A DNA stretch of 58,224 bases from Companilactobacillus zhongbaensis (GTDB lineage: Bacteria; Bacillota; Bacilli; Lactobacillales; Lactobacillaceae): assembly GCF_003946515.1 (NCBI RefSeq), contig NZ_RHOM01000016.1, forward strand, positions 1-58,224, written 5' to 3'. Below are positions 33,185 through 42,566 of this stretch, one piece after another. Position 1 is the stretch's first letter. Each line of letters opens with the position of its first letter. Position numbers and translations under genes: made by a program. Below the pieces are notes generated by a model that did not search any database, was not told where the DNA came from, and saw nothing but the letters and a program-made list of their open reading frames with translations.

Positions 33185-35935
33185 CTGACTAAATTTCACC
33201 AACTAACAACTACGGATGTTTTAGACGAGCTATTAGTCGATGAAAAACGTGGCCTGAGTAACGACCAAGTCAAACAAAATCGCAAACTATATGGCACAAA
33301 TAAATTAGACGAGAAAAAAGAAGACCCTATGTGGAAAATTTTTCTCCGTGGCTTTAAAGAACCAATAGTAATCGTATTGCTCGGAGCAGTACTGCTATCA
33401 TTACTAAGTTCTTTTTATGCTTTTAATTTTCAAGCGGATCCTAAGCACGGCATGGAAGCCTTATACGAGGCCATTGCCATCGGGATCTTAGTGATAATTA
33501 ACGCTTCAATCGTTTTTTATCAAGAAATGAGTACGAAGAAAAGTCTCGATGCTCTAAAGGAGATGAACGACCGATCCAGTGTCGTTTTACGGGACTTTGA
33601 ATGGAAGAGTGTTCCGACGACTGAATTAGTCGTGGGTGACATCGTCAAAGTTAAGATGGGAGACTTCGTCGAAGCTGACGTGCGTTGGCTCGAGAGTTCA
33701 GAACTGCAGGTTATCGAATCCCACTTAACTGGTGAGCCCGACGCTATTGAAAAAGATATTCACCAGATCGAAGAAGACGTCCAACTAGCTGACCGTAATA
33801 ATATGGGATATTCAGGTTCAACGGTCGCCAATGGACAAGGTGTTGGTATCATCGTCGGAATCGGGAGTAACACCGAATTAGGAAACATCGCTTCAATGCT
33901 GCAAAACACCGTGAAAAAACCGTCACCGCTGCAAAATACGATTAAAAAGCTAACTAGCAGTTTGATGAAAGTTTCCGGCTTGATCATTTTCCTAACTTTC
34001 GCCATCGGCATTATTAAAGCCGGTGAATTGAGTGTATCTTCGATCACATCGGTGCTTTCGACGTCGATCTCTCTAGCCGTTGCCTCGATCCCTGATGCAA
34101 TGCCGATTGTCTTGTCGATCGTATTAACTATCGGTGCGACCAAAACTGCTCTCAACAACGGTTTGATCAAATCGCTCAACAGTGTTGAGACTTTAGGAAG
34201 TACGTCTTACATTGCTTCCGATAAAACGGGAACACTGACGCAAAATCAAATGACCGTGACAAAATTTTATGACGGAACTAACGATCATGAAGTTGAAGGA
34301 CTCGGTTATGATATCAACGGTACGATCAAAGACAGCAGCGGACAATTCGACAATCACACGTCCGAATTTTTAAAAGGAGCTGTCTTGAGTAACGAATCAA
34401 GTGTTAAAGAAGTTGACGGCGAAATCAAGCCGTTTGGTAATCCAACTGAAATAGCCTTGAATGTGCTCGGTCAAAAAGCAGGAGTGACGAAAGAATCCCT
34501 CTTAGAAAAAACTGAACTCATGCGAACATTGCCGTTTACTAGTGCTCGAAAGATGATGAGTGTCATCGTCAAAAATGAAGGAGGATATCGCCTGTATACA
34601 AAAGGTGCTCCGGATGTATTACTAAAAAATAGCCAAAATGTATTAATAGATGGAAAATTGCAAGATAGTCAACATCATGAAAAATTTACTGAGATCGTTG
34701 ACGGATACGCTAAAAAAGCTTTAAGAACTCTAGCCGTCGCATATCGAGATATAACGCAACACCAAGCCGAAACTGGCAGCGTGGAAGAGTTAGAGCAAGA
34801 ACTAAATATTGTCGGAGTAGCCGGCATTATCGATCCACCGAGACCGGAAGTTAAACAATCGGTCAAGACTTTAAACGAAGCCAAGGTCGAAGTAGTCATG
34901 ATCACGGGTGACCACGCACAAACTGCTCGTGCCATCGCTTATGACCTAGGCATCGTCAAATCAAAAAACGCTCGCGTGATCGAAGGAACAGAAATCGAGC
35001 AAATGACGGACGATCAGCTTTTTAACGCCGTGATCGACACGAATGTATACGCGCGAGTAACTCCAGAACACAAGCAACGGATCATCAAGCAGTTGCAAAA
35101 ACACAAACAAGTAGTTGCCATGACGGGTGACGGTGTCAACGATGCTCCAGCACTAAAAGCCGCCGACATTGGGATCGCCATGGGGATCACAGGAACTGAG
35201 GTCACCAAAGACTCAGCCGACTTGATCCTCCTAGACGACAAGTTCACCACCATCGAAAAATCCGTTCGCAACGGTCGCATGATCTACGCCAACATCAAAA
35301 ACTTCATGCGCCACGAACTAACGACCAACGTGGCCGAAGTATCCGCCTTACTCTTCGTACTATTGTTCACCCAATCAGTGGGCCAAGTAACTGCAGGAAC
35401 AGCTACCCTAAGTGCTTTAATGGTCCTTTGGGTCAACATGATCAGTGACTCCTTACCATCGTTTGCCCTAGGATATGACGTAGCGGAATCAGATATAATG
35501 AAAGAAAAACCAAGAGACGTCAACGAATCAGTTCTAGCAAATCACACCTGGTCCAGAGTCTTGATCAGAGGTCTAGTAATGGGAGCAACAGTATTCCTAG
35601 CCTTCACACTAGCAGCCAGAGCAGGCTTCACCAGCAACCAAGCACAAACAGTAGCCTTCCTGACCCTAGTATTCGGTCAACTATGGCACGTATTCGATGC
35701 CAGAAGCTCCAAATCGATCTTCAGAAGAAACCCATTCGAAAACAAACACCTATTACTAGCAGTAGCCTTCGCCAGCGTAAGCTCGATCCTAGTAACAGCC
35801 ATACCATTCTTCAACATGGTAATGGGAACAGCTCAACTGCCGTTCGTAGTTTACATAATGGTAGTATTCTTACCAGCAATACCAACATTGGTATTGTCTG
35901 GGATTAAGGAAATCTTTGGGGTCAAAATTTGGTAA
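33185..35935 (+). CDS. P-type cation-transporting ATPase (calcium-type)
   Basis: About 916 residues. N-terminal cation-ATPase domain (TKFHQLTTTDVLDELLVDEKRGLSNDQVKQNR..YG.N), LTGEPDAIEK actuator loop, IPDAMPIVLSIVLTIGAT metal-site helix, phosphorylated Asp346 in SDKTGTLT, ITGDHAQTARAIA and MTGDGVNDAPALKAADIGIAMG, then C-terminal membrane helices. PMR1/SERCA-like, so probably Ca2+ or Mn2+ efflux. The first in-frame ATG (33329) would remove the N-terminal domain; the best site (AAAGGA) points to CTG at 33185. The last third has strongly A/C-ending codons. Confidence 0.9.
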   Translation: MTKFHQLTTTDVLDELLVDEKRGLSNDQVKQNRKLYGTNKLDEKKEDPMWKIFLRGFKEPIVIVLLGAVLLSLLSSFYAFNFQADPKHGMEALYEAIAIGILVIINASIVFYQEMSTKKSLDALKEMNDRSSVVLRDFEWKSVPTTELVVGDIVKVKMGDFVEADVRWLESSELQVIESHLTGEPDAIEKDIHQIEEDVQLADRNNMGYSGSTVANGQGVGIIVGIGSNTELGNIASMLQNTVKKPSPLQNTIKKLTSSLMKVSGLIIFLTFAIGIIKAGELSVSSITSVLSTSISLAVASIPDAMPIVLSIVLTIGATKTALNNGLIKSLNSVETLGSTSYIASDKTGTLTQNQMTVTKFYDGTNDHEVEGLGYDINGTIKDSSGQFDNHTSEFLKGAVLSNESSVKEVDGEIKPFGNPTEIALNVLGQKAGVTKESLLEKTELMRTLPFTSARKMMSVIVKNEGGYRLYTKGAPDVLLKNSQNVLIDGKLQDSQHHEKFTEIVDGYAKKALRTLAVAYRDITQHQAETGSVEELEQELNIVGVAGIIDPPRPEVKQSVKTLNEAKVEVVMITGDHAQTARAIAYDLGIVKSKNARVIEGTEIEQMTDDQLFNAVIDTNVYARVTPEHKQRIIKQLQKHKQVVAMTGDGVNDAPALKAADIGIAMGITGTEVTKDSADLILLDDKFTTIEKSVRNGRMIYANIKNFMRHELTTNVAEVSALLFVLLFTQSVGQVTAGTATLSALMVLWVNMISDSLPSFALGYDVAESDIMKEKPRDVNESVLANHTWSRVLIRGLVMGATVFLAFTLAARAGFTSNQAQTVAFLTLVFGQLWHVFDARSSKSIFRRNPFENKHLLLAVAFASVSSILVTAIPFFNMVMGTAQLPFVVYIMVVFLPAIPTLVLSGIKEIFGVKIW

Positions 35936-35941
35936 AAACAC

Positions 35942-36066
35942 AGAGAGCGGAAGGCGACGGTCAACTGCTGAGGATTTAGGGACTGTCGGCACAAAAGGTG
36001 CGGCGAAGCCGTGCCTGCCGACAGTTTCTAAACCGGAGGCCGCTGTCGCCTGGAGCTCGTTTCAAC
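35942..36066 (-). repeat. Structured repeat family 2, copy c
   Basis: Family 2 in the opposite orientation. Outer stem AGGCGAC (35952) with GTCGCCT (36045); middle stem ACTGTCGGCA (35982) with TGCCGACAGT (36016). On the minus strand the conserved AGCGGCCTCCGG and CTAAATCCTCAGCAGTTGACC loops are present, with GAGCTCCAGG and TTCCGCTCTC at the ends. It lies in the gap between the ATPase and a small membrane gene. Confidence 0.87.
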
Positions 36067-36088
36067 ATCCTTGAGTATAAAAATAAAC

Positions 36089-36145
36089 AGCACTATCCAA
36101 ACCGCTGCAATTTTAACCAGCAAAAATGGATAGTGCTATTTCATT
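36089..36145 (+). other. Perfect 11-bp inverted repeat hairpin
   Basis: AGCACTATCCA (36089-36099) and TGGATAGTGCT (36127-36137), followed by ATTTCATT rather than a clean T run. Possible weak terminator for the ATPase transcript. Confidence 0.45.
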
Positions 36146-36314
36146 GCAGCAAATTTCAGAATTCCCCTTAGTAATCCAGACAAAAATAACAATCAAGCAA
36201 CAATAAAACACCAACCCAAGAAAACTTCAAAACAGGGAATGGTGTTTTTTAATATAAACAATCTGTTAAACTAATTATCAACAAACAAATAATAAACAAC
36301 GTAGGGGGGCAACA

Positions 36315-36578
36315 ATGCCAATCCAAACCACGATCCTAATAGTAATAATAATAGCAATAGTCCTACAATACCTATTCGGCTACCTAAAAAATCCCTACCT
36401 AGGATCAATAGTACCAATACTATCGATAATCCTAGTAATATACTTATTCACCAAAGGAACCATGGACTTAAATGTAAAAAATATCCTAATGCCAATAATA
36501 GGCCTATCGGCAATGGGCTTCCTATACAGCGACGGAAAATCGAAACGACTAAAAAAAGAAGAAAACGATGCTAACTAA
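36315..36578 (+). CDS. Small membrane protein, 87 aa
   Basis: Two or three hydrophobic segments (about 5-22, 28-46 and 55-72) and a basic C-terminus (SKRLKKEEND). Family not recognised. GTAGGGGGGC precedes the ATG. Its stop overlaps the start of the GtrA-like frame, so the two are translationally coupled. Codons are almost all A- or C-ending (ATA, CTA, GTA), extreme even for this region. Confidence 0.7.
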   Translation: MPIQTTILIVIIIAIVLQYLFGYLKNPYLGSIVPILSIILVIYLFTKGTMDLNVKNILMPIIGLSAMGFLYSDGKSKRLKKEENDAN

Positions 36579-36991
36579 CTTACTAAAAAAATACCAAGAC
36601 ACGATTCCATACTTATTTTTTTGGAGTACTAACGACCCTAGTAAATATAATCTGTTTCTGGCTATTCCACTACCCATTGGGCATAAACTATCAAATAGCA
36701 AATATAATAGCCTACTTCCTATCAGTACTTTTTGCCTACGTAACAAACAAACTATGGGTCTTCAATTCACACACAACAACGTGGAAAGCATTCTGGCTAG
36801 AAATGGCCTCATTTTTCATATTCAGAGCAGCCTCATGGATATTTGACCAAGGGACCATGACAATAGGAATCTCACTAATGCATCAAAATCCAATGTGGAC
36901 GAAAGTCCTAGCCACAGTAATAGTAATTGTCCTAAACTATTTCTTCAGCAAATTCATAATCTTTAGAAAAAAAGAGAAATTCAAAAGATAA
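36568..36991 (+). pseudogene. GtrA-family membrane protein, frameshifted at T7
   Basis: The start MLTNLLKKYQDTIPYLFF is in one frame and the rest, GVLTTLVNIICFW..YPLGINYQIANIIAYFLSVLFAYVTNKLWVF..FFSKFIIFRKKEKF, in the next. Removing one T from the run at 36616-36622 joins them into a normal GtrA-like protein with four membrane segments, of a family linked to transfer of lipid-linked sugars in wall glycosylation. The defect is therefore a +1 indel in a homopolymer: real decay, slippage switching or a sequence error. Confidence 0.85.
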
Positions 36992-37007
36992 CCAAATAAA
37001 ATAAAAG

Positions 37008-37038
37008 AAACCTTTTCCCGGCAGGAAAAGGTTTTTTC
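37008..37038 (+). terminator. Rho-independent terminator
   Basis: AAACCTTTTCC, loop CGGCA, GGAAAAGGTTTTTT after the GtrA-like gene. Confidence 0.85.
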
Positions 37039-37075
37039 ATTGATCTGGAACTTGACCTTACTATTAAGAAGAAAA

Positions 37076-37348
37076 CTGAGATAGACCGAATAAGGTAGGA
37101 AGATCAAAAACAGCCAACTTAACAAGAAAAAAATAGGACCCACCCAACAAAACAAAAATATTGATTACAATCTAGGTGGAGGGGCGGGGCGCTATATGGG
37201 CTCAGCCGCGAAATTTCACTTAGCGGTTTACCGCTTAGTGAAAGACCCAGCTTTGAAATGATCGAGCGCACTTTGCTCGGTTAGTTCAAAGTGGGTCCGC
37301 AGCGTTCCAGTCCCATATAGCGCCCCGCCCCGGAACCGGCAGTGAGCC
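37076..37348 (-). repeat. Structured repeat family 1, copy A2
   Basis: Opens with CTGAGATAGACC (tail) and ends CCGGCAGTGAGCC. A perfect 20-bp inverted repeat (37181-37200 with 37312-37331) differs from A1 only in its outermost pair, G:C instead of A:T, a compensated change. Inner hairpins: TTTCACTTAGCGG...CCGCTTAGTGAAA and CGAGCGCACTTTGCTCG, within GACCCA...TGGGTC. It fills most of the 37.04-37.54 kb gap; the remainder is A/C-rich. Confidence 0.88.
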
Positions 37349-37545
37349 ACTACACCAACAACTACCACTATCCAAAAAGATTTTCATACAATCAATATCA
37401 AAAACCAGAAAACTTTTTAAAACTATAATCATACCAACATCAATCTTTCACAAAAACATTTCTTATCATTTTTAAAAGTAATATCTAACTCATCATTGAT
37501 AAAATCAACCACTAGATATCAATTAAAATGATAGGAGACCACGGT

Positions 37546-40461
37546 ATGAAAAAAGTTTATTCCGCTATTTTAGTATTTATTTCATTGCTAGCTTTAGTAG
37601 TAGCCCTGGGTTTTACCAACAAAGAACCCGCGGTGAAAGCTGTAGAACCAGTAACCAACAGCGTCAAAGTCAGCAAAACAGAAACTACCAAAACCGGTAG
37701 TAAAAGTACCATTGCATACCAACTAGATAAGGCGCAACCGATTTTGCATTTGTCATCACCGCAAATCAAAGACGTCGATATTGAATCTTTACAAAAAGAA
37801 TTGGGTAAAGAAAACGTCGGTATCGACGTGGAAAATCAACAGATCCACCTGAATTTAAAAAATAAGGTGGACGAAAACGGTAAAGGTACGTTCACATTGG
37901 TTACTAATGGATCTGAGCAAGTAATCATGGGATTCTCAGATATCGCCGAGGAACAATTATTAGTGACGATGCTGAACTCAGACGGAACTAGTTCTGAGGC
38001 TAGAAAGCCAAGCTCAAATGAGGAAGAGAACGGGGATGAAAATGAAGAGCCTGGAGAAGATAACGATGATGGCGTTGATGAAGATGCCAACATTTATGAA
38101 AATGAAGATGATCCTACAAAAGGATGGACTCGCTCTGATAGAATGATGATTTCTCCTGGCCACGTCAAGGTTAATGCGGATGGTTCAAAAACTTATCCTG
38201 TGATTTACTTTGGTGCAATCAATTATGCCTTACAGGGGATAACTATTAAAGACGCAGTTGCAGGACGTCCACTGGCCACTGGTCTTTTAGGTGTCGTAGG
38301 GAAGCCACCGATCGGAATGGGAAGAAAAGATAATGTAACCGCTGCTAATACCTCACTCATTCAAGTTCCCAAAAATGGTAGTATGAATGACCTGCAAACC
38401 AATAAAAGAGGTGAAAAAAATCAATTTTTTACCAATACTTTTGGTGACGGAATGTTAAAGCCAGCTCCATTTCCTCAAAATCTAGTTAGTACAGGTCAAA
38501 AACCATATCGTGGAACGCAAAGAAATTTTGTCACGACTAATATTTTTAATTATTACAAGAATCCTGAACCGGTAGATAAGCCCAAAATTTTTGGACCAGA
38601 TGAAAAGAATATTGGTGATTACACTGGTCTTGTAAAAAAACAAACGCGACTGTATTACAAAATGTATCATGATCCAGAATCTGATGAACCGACAATCATG
38701 CAACGATTGATTTTTTACCAAAAACTGGGTGATTATCAGGTCAGAGTTAAAATCACTCAAAGATTTGACGAAAATAATGGGGTGATAGTTAACCAAGAAT
38801 TTTTCAATGTTGGTAATAAATATATCGATAGTTTCCAAGGATACGTCTTTCGGGACATTACGTTCATGAAGAACCATGATACGGATAACTCTGAACAGGC
38901 CAATGTTATTAGATCATTAGGTGACCATCAAGGTGTTTATTCATCATCCAAATTGTATGGGCAACGTATTGAAATGAAATTTGATGGATTTGAAGATGAT
39001 CCATACGCGTGGTCAAGTTCAGGAACAAGAACTACTTATTATAAAGCTAGCAAGGACGATCATTTCCCTTGGAATTTTAATGGTCCGATAAACAAATATG
39101 ATGCATTTAAAAATATTCATGACCTGGGAGATAAGTCAACTGAGCCTGGTCGTGGAAAAAGCTGGGTCGACGAAAATCTTAAATACGATTCCGGCGTCTC
39201 CATGCATACCAAAGATCAACCGTTAGCTCCAGGGCAAAAAGTTACAATGAGTTATTTGGTCAATGCTTGGCAAGTTAAATTTGAACCAGAACTTGAAATC
39301 ATCAATGCTTCAAAAAAATCCAGACCACATGAATTAAAACCTGAAGATAAGGTATTTAAAGTCGATGGTGAATGGAGATCCGCTCACAATAGATTTGTGA
39401 AGGTCAAATATTTGGTCAGGCCAGTAGAAGACTTTTTTGAAAACGACAAGGACAAAGCAGAATTATTGGAAAAAGGTATAGATGTAACAAAGAACTTTCA
39501 AAAACAATCTGACCATGATAAAAATTCTGGAATTCCACAAAAGTGGTCAACTGAAATAGCGCTAGATCAACTTCAAGCTGGTATTAACGAAGTTTACGCT
39601 ATTGCCATCGATAAAGAAGGCCGAACCTCTGAAATCAGACGTACCTATGTCAACTTACCAGAACGTTCTGATCCGGTGTTTATTCAAGTAAAATCACCAA
39701 TGGAAGGATCAACGAGAAGTAACGCTTATGAACCAAGAACTGATAAGAAGTTTGTCGACAAGATAGATATCGAGGGTATAAGTTATAGTCCTAGTGGTAA
39801 TTACAAGATTCATTATTTTGTCGATGACGACCCAGAAGGAAAACTAGTTGAAGAGAAAACAGGATCAAAGCCAAACGAAGTTCATAATTGGATTTTAAAA
39901 GATTTCTCATTGAAGCCTTACCTGAAAGATACCAAAACGCATAGTATTCGTTTTGTTGTTTATAGTAACGAAGCTGATGCTCACGGCAACGAGATAATTA
40001 AAGCAGAATGGGATGCTTTCCACTTCCGCATGAAACCAAAAGAACTACCAAACGGCGGTCGTTTCGAGATCATTGCTCCAGAAAAAATCAACTTTGGAAC
40101 ATTGAACTTAGCGACAAACAGCGAAAAAGACGCCCGACCAACAGTCGAAGGTAACTTATTCGTCGACGATTATCGTGAACCCGACAAGAAAGCAAATCCC
40201 GTTCGTGTGACTTTAGAGCATGAAGCGTTTGTAAAAAAAGCGGGCAGTGAGTCTGAAGTGTTGAAAACAGAATTACTTTGGGATAATTACAAAGTCGATT
40301 CCACTCGTTCATACGACATCAAACCCGATGACGTCAACAACCGTACCGTTTTAACAGATATTCTCAAGGAAAATCTCCATCTAAAAGTTAAACGAGATCA
40401 AGCTACAACTGATGGGCAGTTCAAGAGTAAGTTTTATTGGAATGCCACTGATTCACTTTAA
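37546..40461 (+). CDS. Large secreted surface protein, possibly WxL-like C-terminus
   Basis: 971 residues. Signal segment (about 4-24), a Thr/Ser/Lys linker, and an acidic Glu/Asp/Asn stretch (about 155-190). Then come long beta-rich regions: a Gly/Asn-rich part from about 200, and repeats of extracellular bacterial-Ig or PKD style from about 590 (NASKKSRPHEL...GINEVYAIAIDKEGRTSE and KIDIEGISYSPSGNYKIHYFVDD). The C-terminus (FEIIAPEKINFGTLNLA...FKSKFYWNATDSL) resembles a WxL-type wall-binding domain, although the canonical WxL is not exact. No LPxTG. GGAG before the ATG at 37546 decides the start. Role unknown, perhaps adhesion. Confidence 0.72.
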   Translation: MKKVYSAILVFISLLALVVALGFTNKEPAVKAVEPVTNSVKVSKTETTKTGSKSTIAYQLDKAQPILHLSSPQIKDVDIESLQKELGKENVGIDVENQQIHLNLKNKVDENGKGTFTLVTNGSEQVIMGFSDIAEEQLLVTMLNSDGTSSEARKPSSNEEENGDENEEPGEDNDDGVDEDANIYENEDDPTKGWTRSDRMMISPGHVKVNADGSKTYPVIYFGAINYALQGITIKDAVAGRPLATGLLGVVGKPPIGMGRKDNVTAANTSLIQVPKNGSMNDLQTNKRGEKNQFFTNTFGDGMLKPAPFPQNLVSTGQKPYRGTQRNFVTTNIFNYYKNPEPVDKPKIFGPDEKNIGDYTGLVKKQTRLYYKMYHDPESDEPTIMQRLIFYQKLGDYQVRVKITQRFDENNGVIVNQEFFNVGNKYIDSFQGYVFRDITFMKNHDTDNSEQANVIRSLGDHQGVYSSSKLYGQRIEMKFDGFEDDPYAWSSSGTRTTYYKASKDDHFPWNFNGPINKYDAFKNIHDLGDKSTEPGRGKSWVDENLKYDSGVSMHTKDQPLAPGQKVTMSYLVNAWQVKFEPELEIINASKKSRPHELKPEDKVFKVDGEWRSAHNRFVKVKYLVRPVEDFFENDKDKAELLEKGIDVTKNFQKQSDHDKNSGIPQKWSTEIALDQLQAGINEVYAIAIDKEGRTSEIRRTYVNLPERSDPVFIQVKSPMEGSTRSNAYEPRTDKKFVDKIDIEGISYSPSGNYKIHYFVDDDPEGKLVEEKTGSKPNEVHNWILKDFSLKPYLKDTKTHSIRFVVYSNEADAHGNEIIKAEWDAFHFRMKPKELPNGGRFEIIAPEKINFGTLNLATNSEKDARPTVEGNLFVDDYREPDKKANPVRVTLEHEAFVKKAGSESEVLKTELLWDNYKVDSTRSYDIKPDDVNNRTVLTDILKENLHLKVKRDQATTDGQFKSKFYWNATDSL

Positions 40462-40469
40462 AAAACATG

Positions 40470-40508
40470 AACACTTTTTGTATCGGCAATGATACGAAGA
40501 GTGTTTTT
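40470..40508 (+). terminator. Rho-independent terminator
   Basis: ACACTTTTTGTATC, loop GGCAAT, GATACGAAGAGTGTTTTT after the large surface protein gene. Confidence 0.78.
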
Positions 40509-40640
40509 CATTGGAAAAACTTGTCACTTCAACTTTAAAAATGCAAGCGTTTCATAATTTGTAATCAAATTGTAACTTATGAAAAAAATTTTAACATGCT
40601 ATATTTAGGCTCTGTGATAAAAATAGGAGTGTGTAAATAT

Positions 40641-41147
40641 ATGCCACGTAATTTTAAAGAAGAAGTAGTTTTCACTGCCATCATGGCAGGCTTAATGGTA
40701 TTAGTCATGACAGGATACAACGTTGCCATGGCTCAAGGAATCAGTAGTGAATTGCCAATGGCCATCTTAAAGGCTTATCCATTAGGACTTTTAGTAGCCA
40801 TCATCTTAGACTTGTTGATCGTCGGACCAATCGCCAAAGGATTAGCTTTCAAATACATCATCAATGACTACATGAAGAAAAAGACCGTCTTGATCGGTAT
40901 CACTATCTCAGTTTTGATGGTATTAGGAATGGTAACATTGATGTCACTATTCGGAATTACTGTTGAAGGTAAGCTACCACAAGGACATGTCCTTGCAACT
41001 TACGGCCACACATGGATTTTCAACTTGATCGTTGCTTTACCATTGCAACTATTGATCGTTGGACCAATTGCCCGCGAAGTATTAGGCAGAATGCAACGAG
41101 CTGCCGCTAAAAAAGCCGAAATTGAAAGTGTTGAAGAAGAAGTTTAA
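40641..41147 (+). CDS. DUF2798-type membrane protein
   Basis: 168 residues with four membrane segments arranged as two similar halves (each a pair ending in LLIVGPIA), as in DUF2798 proteins. MPRNFKEEVVFTAIMAGLMVLVMTGYN opens the first half. Function unknown. AGGAG lies before the ATG at 40641; the ORF extends upstream without a site. It ends in a strong terminator and is monocistronic. Confidence 0.82.
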   Translation: MPRNFKEEVVFTAIMAGLMVLVMTGYNVAMAQGISSELPMAILKAYPLGLLVAIILDLLIVGPIAKGLAFKYIINDYMKKKTVLIGITISVLMVLGMVTLMSLFGITVEGKLPQGHVLATYGHTWIFNLIVALPLQLLIVGPIAREVLGRMQRAAAKKAEIESVEEEV

Positions 41148-41154
41148 TCATCGT

Positions 41155-41184
41155 AGTTTCCCAAGTGTTGGGAAGCTTTTTTTA
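41155..41184 (+). terminator. Rho-independent terminator
   Basis: TTTCCCAA, loop GTG, TTGGGAAGC then T7 after the DUF2798 gene. Confidence 0.8.
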
Positions 41185-41198
41185 TTTGCAAAGGTATT

Positions 41199-41234
41199 AA
41201 AAAAGCCGGACATTAACTGAAGTCCGGCTTTTTC
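41199..41234. terminator. Bidirectional terminator
   Basis: AAAAAGCCGGAC, loop, GTCCGGCTTTTT. It probably serves the minus-strand WYL-regulator/small-membrane-protein pair. Confidence 0.82.
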
Positions 41235-41298
41235 GTGGTTATGATTTCGTTAAATAAGTGATCTAAATCTCTAGATTGAACGTGAACAACGTGTCTTA

Positions 41299-41517
41299 TT
41301 ATTTTTCTTGGGGATTGATCAAGTGGTAATAAATATAGTTAAAAGCAGTGACTAGCAAAGTGATCGAAAAGATATTTTCCAAAAGACTTTTGCCAGTGCC
41401 GATGCCCAAGCTGATAGTTACGTTGGTCAAACCATGGGCTACCCAAATTTGTCTAAATATAAGGACGAGTATTAATACCCAAAGAACCTTAGTCAGTATG
41501 GAAAAGAATTTACGCAT
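41299..41517 (-). CDS. Small two-helix membrane protein
   Basis: 72 residues from the ATG at 41517, which follows GGAGG by 11 bases; an alternative ATG at 41550 overlaps the end of the upstream gene and would add 11 residues. Two membrane segments (about 8-27 and 42-60) joined by a short loop, with a basic N-terminus. Family not recognised. Located directly after, and probably co-transcribed with, the WYL regulator. Confidence 0.6.
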   Translation of the reverse strand: MRKFFSILTKVLWVLILVLIFRQIWVAHGLTNVTISLGIGTGKSLLENIFSITLLVTAFNYIYYHLINPQEK

Positions 41518-41542
41518 GTTTTTGTATCCCTCCGGAGTCATG

Positions 41543-42478
41543 TTAGTCATGATATTGAGAAATCATCCGCTGGACTTCTTTTAAATATCCATCTTTTAAT
41601 TCTTGCGGATAAATGATTTTTACGTTATTCCCTAATGATATCAAATATTCAATCATATAAGAAAATTCGTTTTGGCTGTAACCTCCAACCATGAACAATT
41701 GATTGGATTCAGTCTTTAATGACATATTAGGGTAATTATTTTTTTGAAAGAGTTCACGACCTTTTTCGGTTAAGGCACATTTGAATTGGGTGGGATGATT
41801 TTCTGCTGTGTCTTTTTGTTTTTTCTTCCGCAACTGAGCTCGAGTAAGAGGCAAAATTTGGTCGATAGTAGATATATCAGTTATTTTATCGATTCGGTAA
41901 GTCCACCAACGGTGGTTCTCAAAGTTGTAGGCATCAAAAAACCATATCCCGTTACGATACAGTAGGTCATAAGGTTGCAGTGATAATGTTTCATCAAGAA
42001 ATTGTTGAGTTTTGAGTTTGATAACTTGTTCTTTTAAAGTTGCCTGCAAGACGGCCTCTAAAAAATTAGTTTGAGCAATCGTTGGAGCATTGTAGTATTT
42101 GATAACTTGCTGCATCCTCTGAACTTGGTCTTGTTGCAACTGTGGCAAAGTTGCCATCAACTTGTCATAAATGTGGGAATAAGACTTTTCAAACGGTGTG
42201 GCAGATAAAAGATTCAGTGACTTAATAGCAAAGAAGATAGCATTGACCTCTTCTAAACTGAAAGTTATCGGGATCATCAAGTTGTGACTAATAATATGGT
42301 AGCCACCGTTGCGACCATTTTCGGCATAGATCGACAGCCCCATTTGTTCCAGCTCGGCAATGTCTCGTAAGGCTGTTCGCTTAGAAATATGGAATTCTTC
42401 CATTAAATCTTTTACTTGGAAAAAGTTTTTATAGTTTAAAAAAATCAATTCTTGATTGAGTCGTTCAGCTTTATTCAT
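41543..42478 (-). CDS. YafY-type HTH/WYL regulator
   Basis: 311 residues. HTH_11 helix-turn-helix at about 5-55 (ERLNQELIFLNYKNFFQVKDLMEEFHISKRTALRDIAELEQMG), then a WYL-like ligand domain containing YDLLYRNGIWFFDAYNFENHRWWTYRIDKI. Such regulators sense small ligands or nucleotides. Divergent from the flavodoxin-fold oxidoreductase at 42567; the dyad at 42503-42523 between them is the likely operator. Confidence 0.88.
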   Translation of the reverse strand: MNKAERLNQELIFLNYKNFFQVKDLMEEFHISKRTALRDIAELEQMGLSIYAENGRNGGYHIISHNLMIPITFSLEEVNAIFFAIKSLNLLSATPFEKSYSHIYDKLMATLPQLQQDQVQRMQQVIKYYNAPTIAQTNFLEAVLQATLKEQVIKLKTQQFLDETLSLQPYDLLYRNGIWFFDAYNFENHRWWTYRIDKITDISTIDQILPLTRAQLRKKKQKDTAENHPTQFKCALTEKGRELFQKNNYPNMSLKTESNQLFMVGGYSQNEFSYMIEYLISLGNNVKIIYPQELKDGYLKEVQRMISQYHD

Positions 42479-42502
42479 AAATGTCCTCGTTTTTTTAAAA
42501 AG

Positions 42503-42523
42503 GTGTCATTAGTTGTCACCTTT
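42503..42523. promoter_or_regulatory. Candidate WYL-regulator operator
   Basis: AAGGTGTCA and TGTCACCTT, inverted with one mismatch around TTAGT, midway between the divergent regulator and oxidoreductase genes. Confidence 0.6.
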
Positions 42524-42566
42524 AGATTGTATGCTTATTTCATAGCAAAAAACAGTGAGGGATAAT

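Noticed and set aside
37546-40461. LPxTG-anchored surface protein
   Set aside because: No LPxTG, hydrophobic tail or basic end is present; the end is at most WxL-like.
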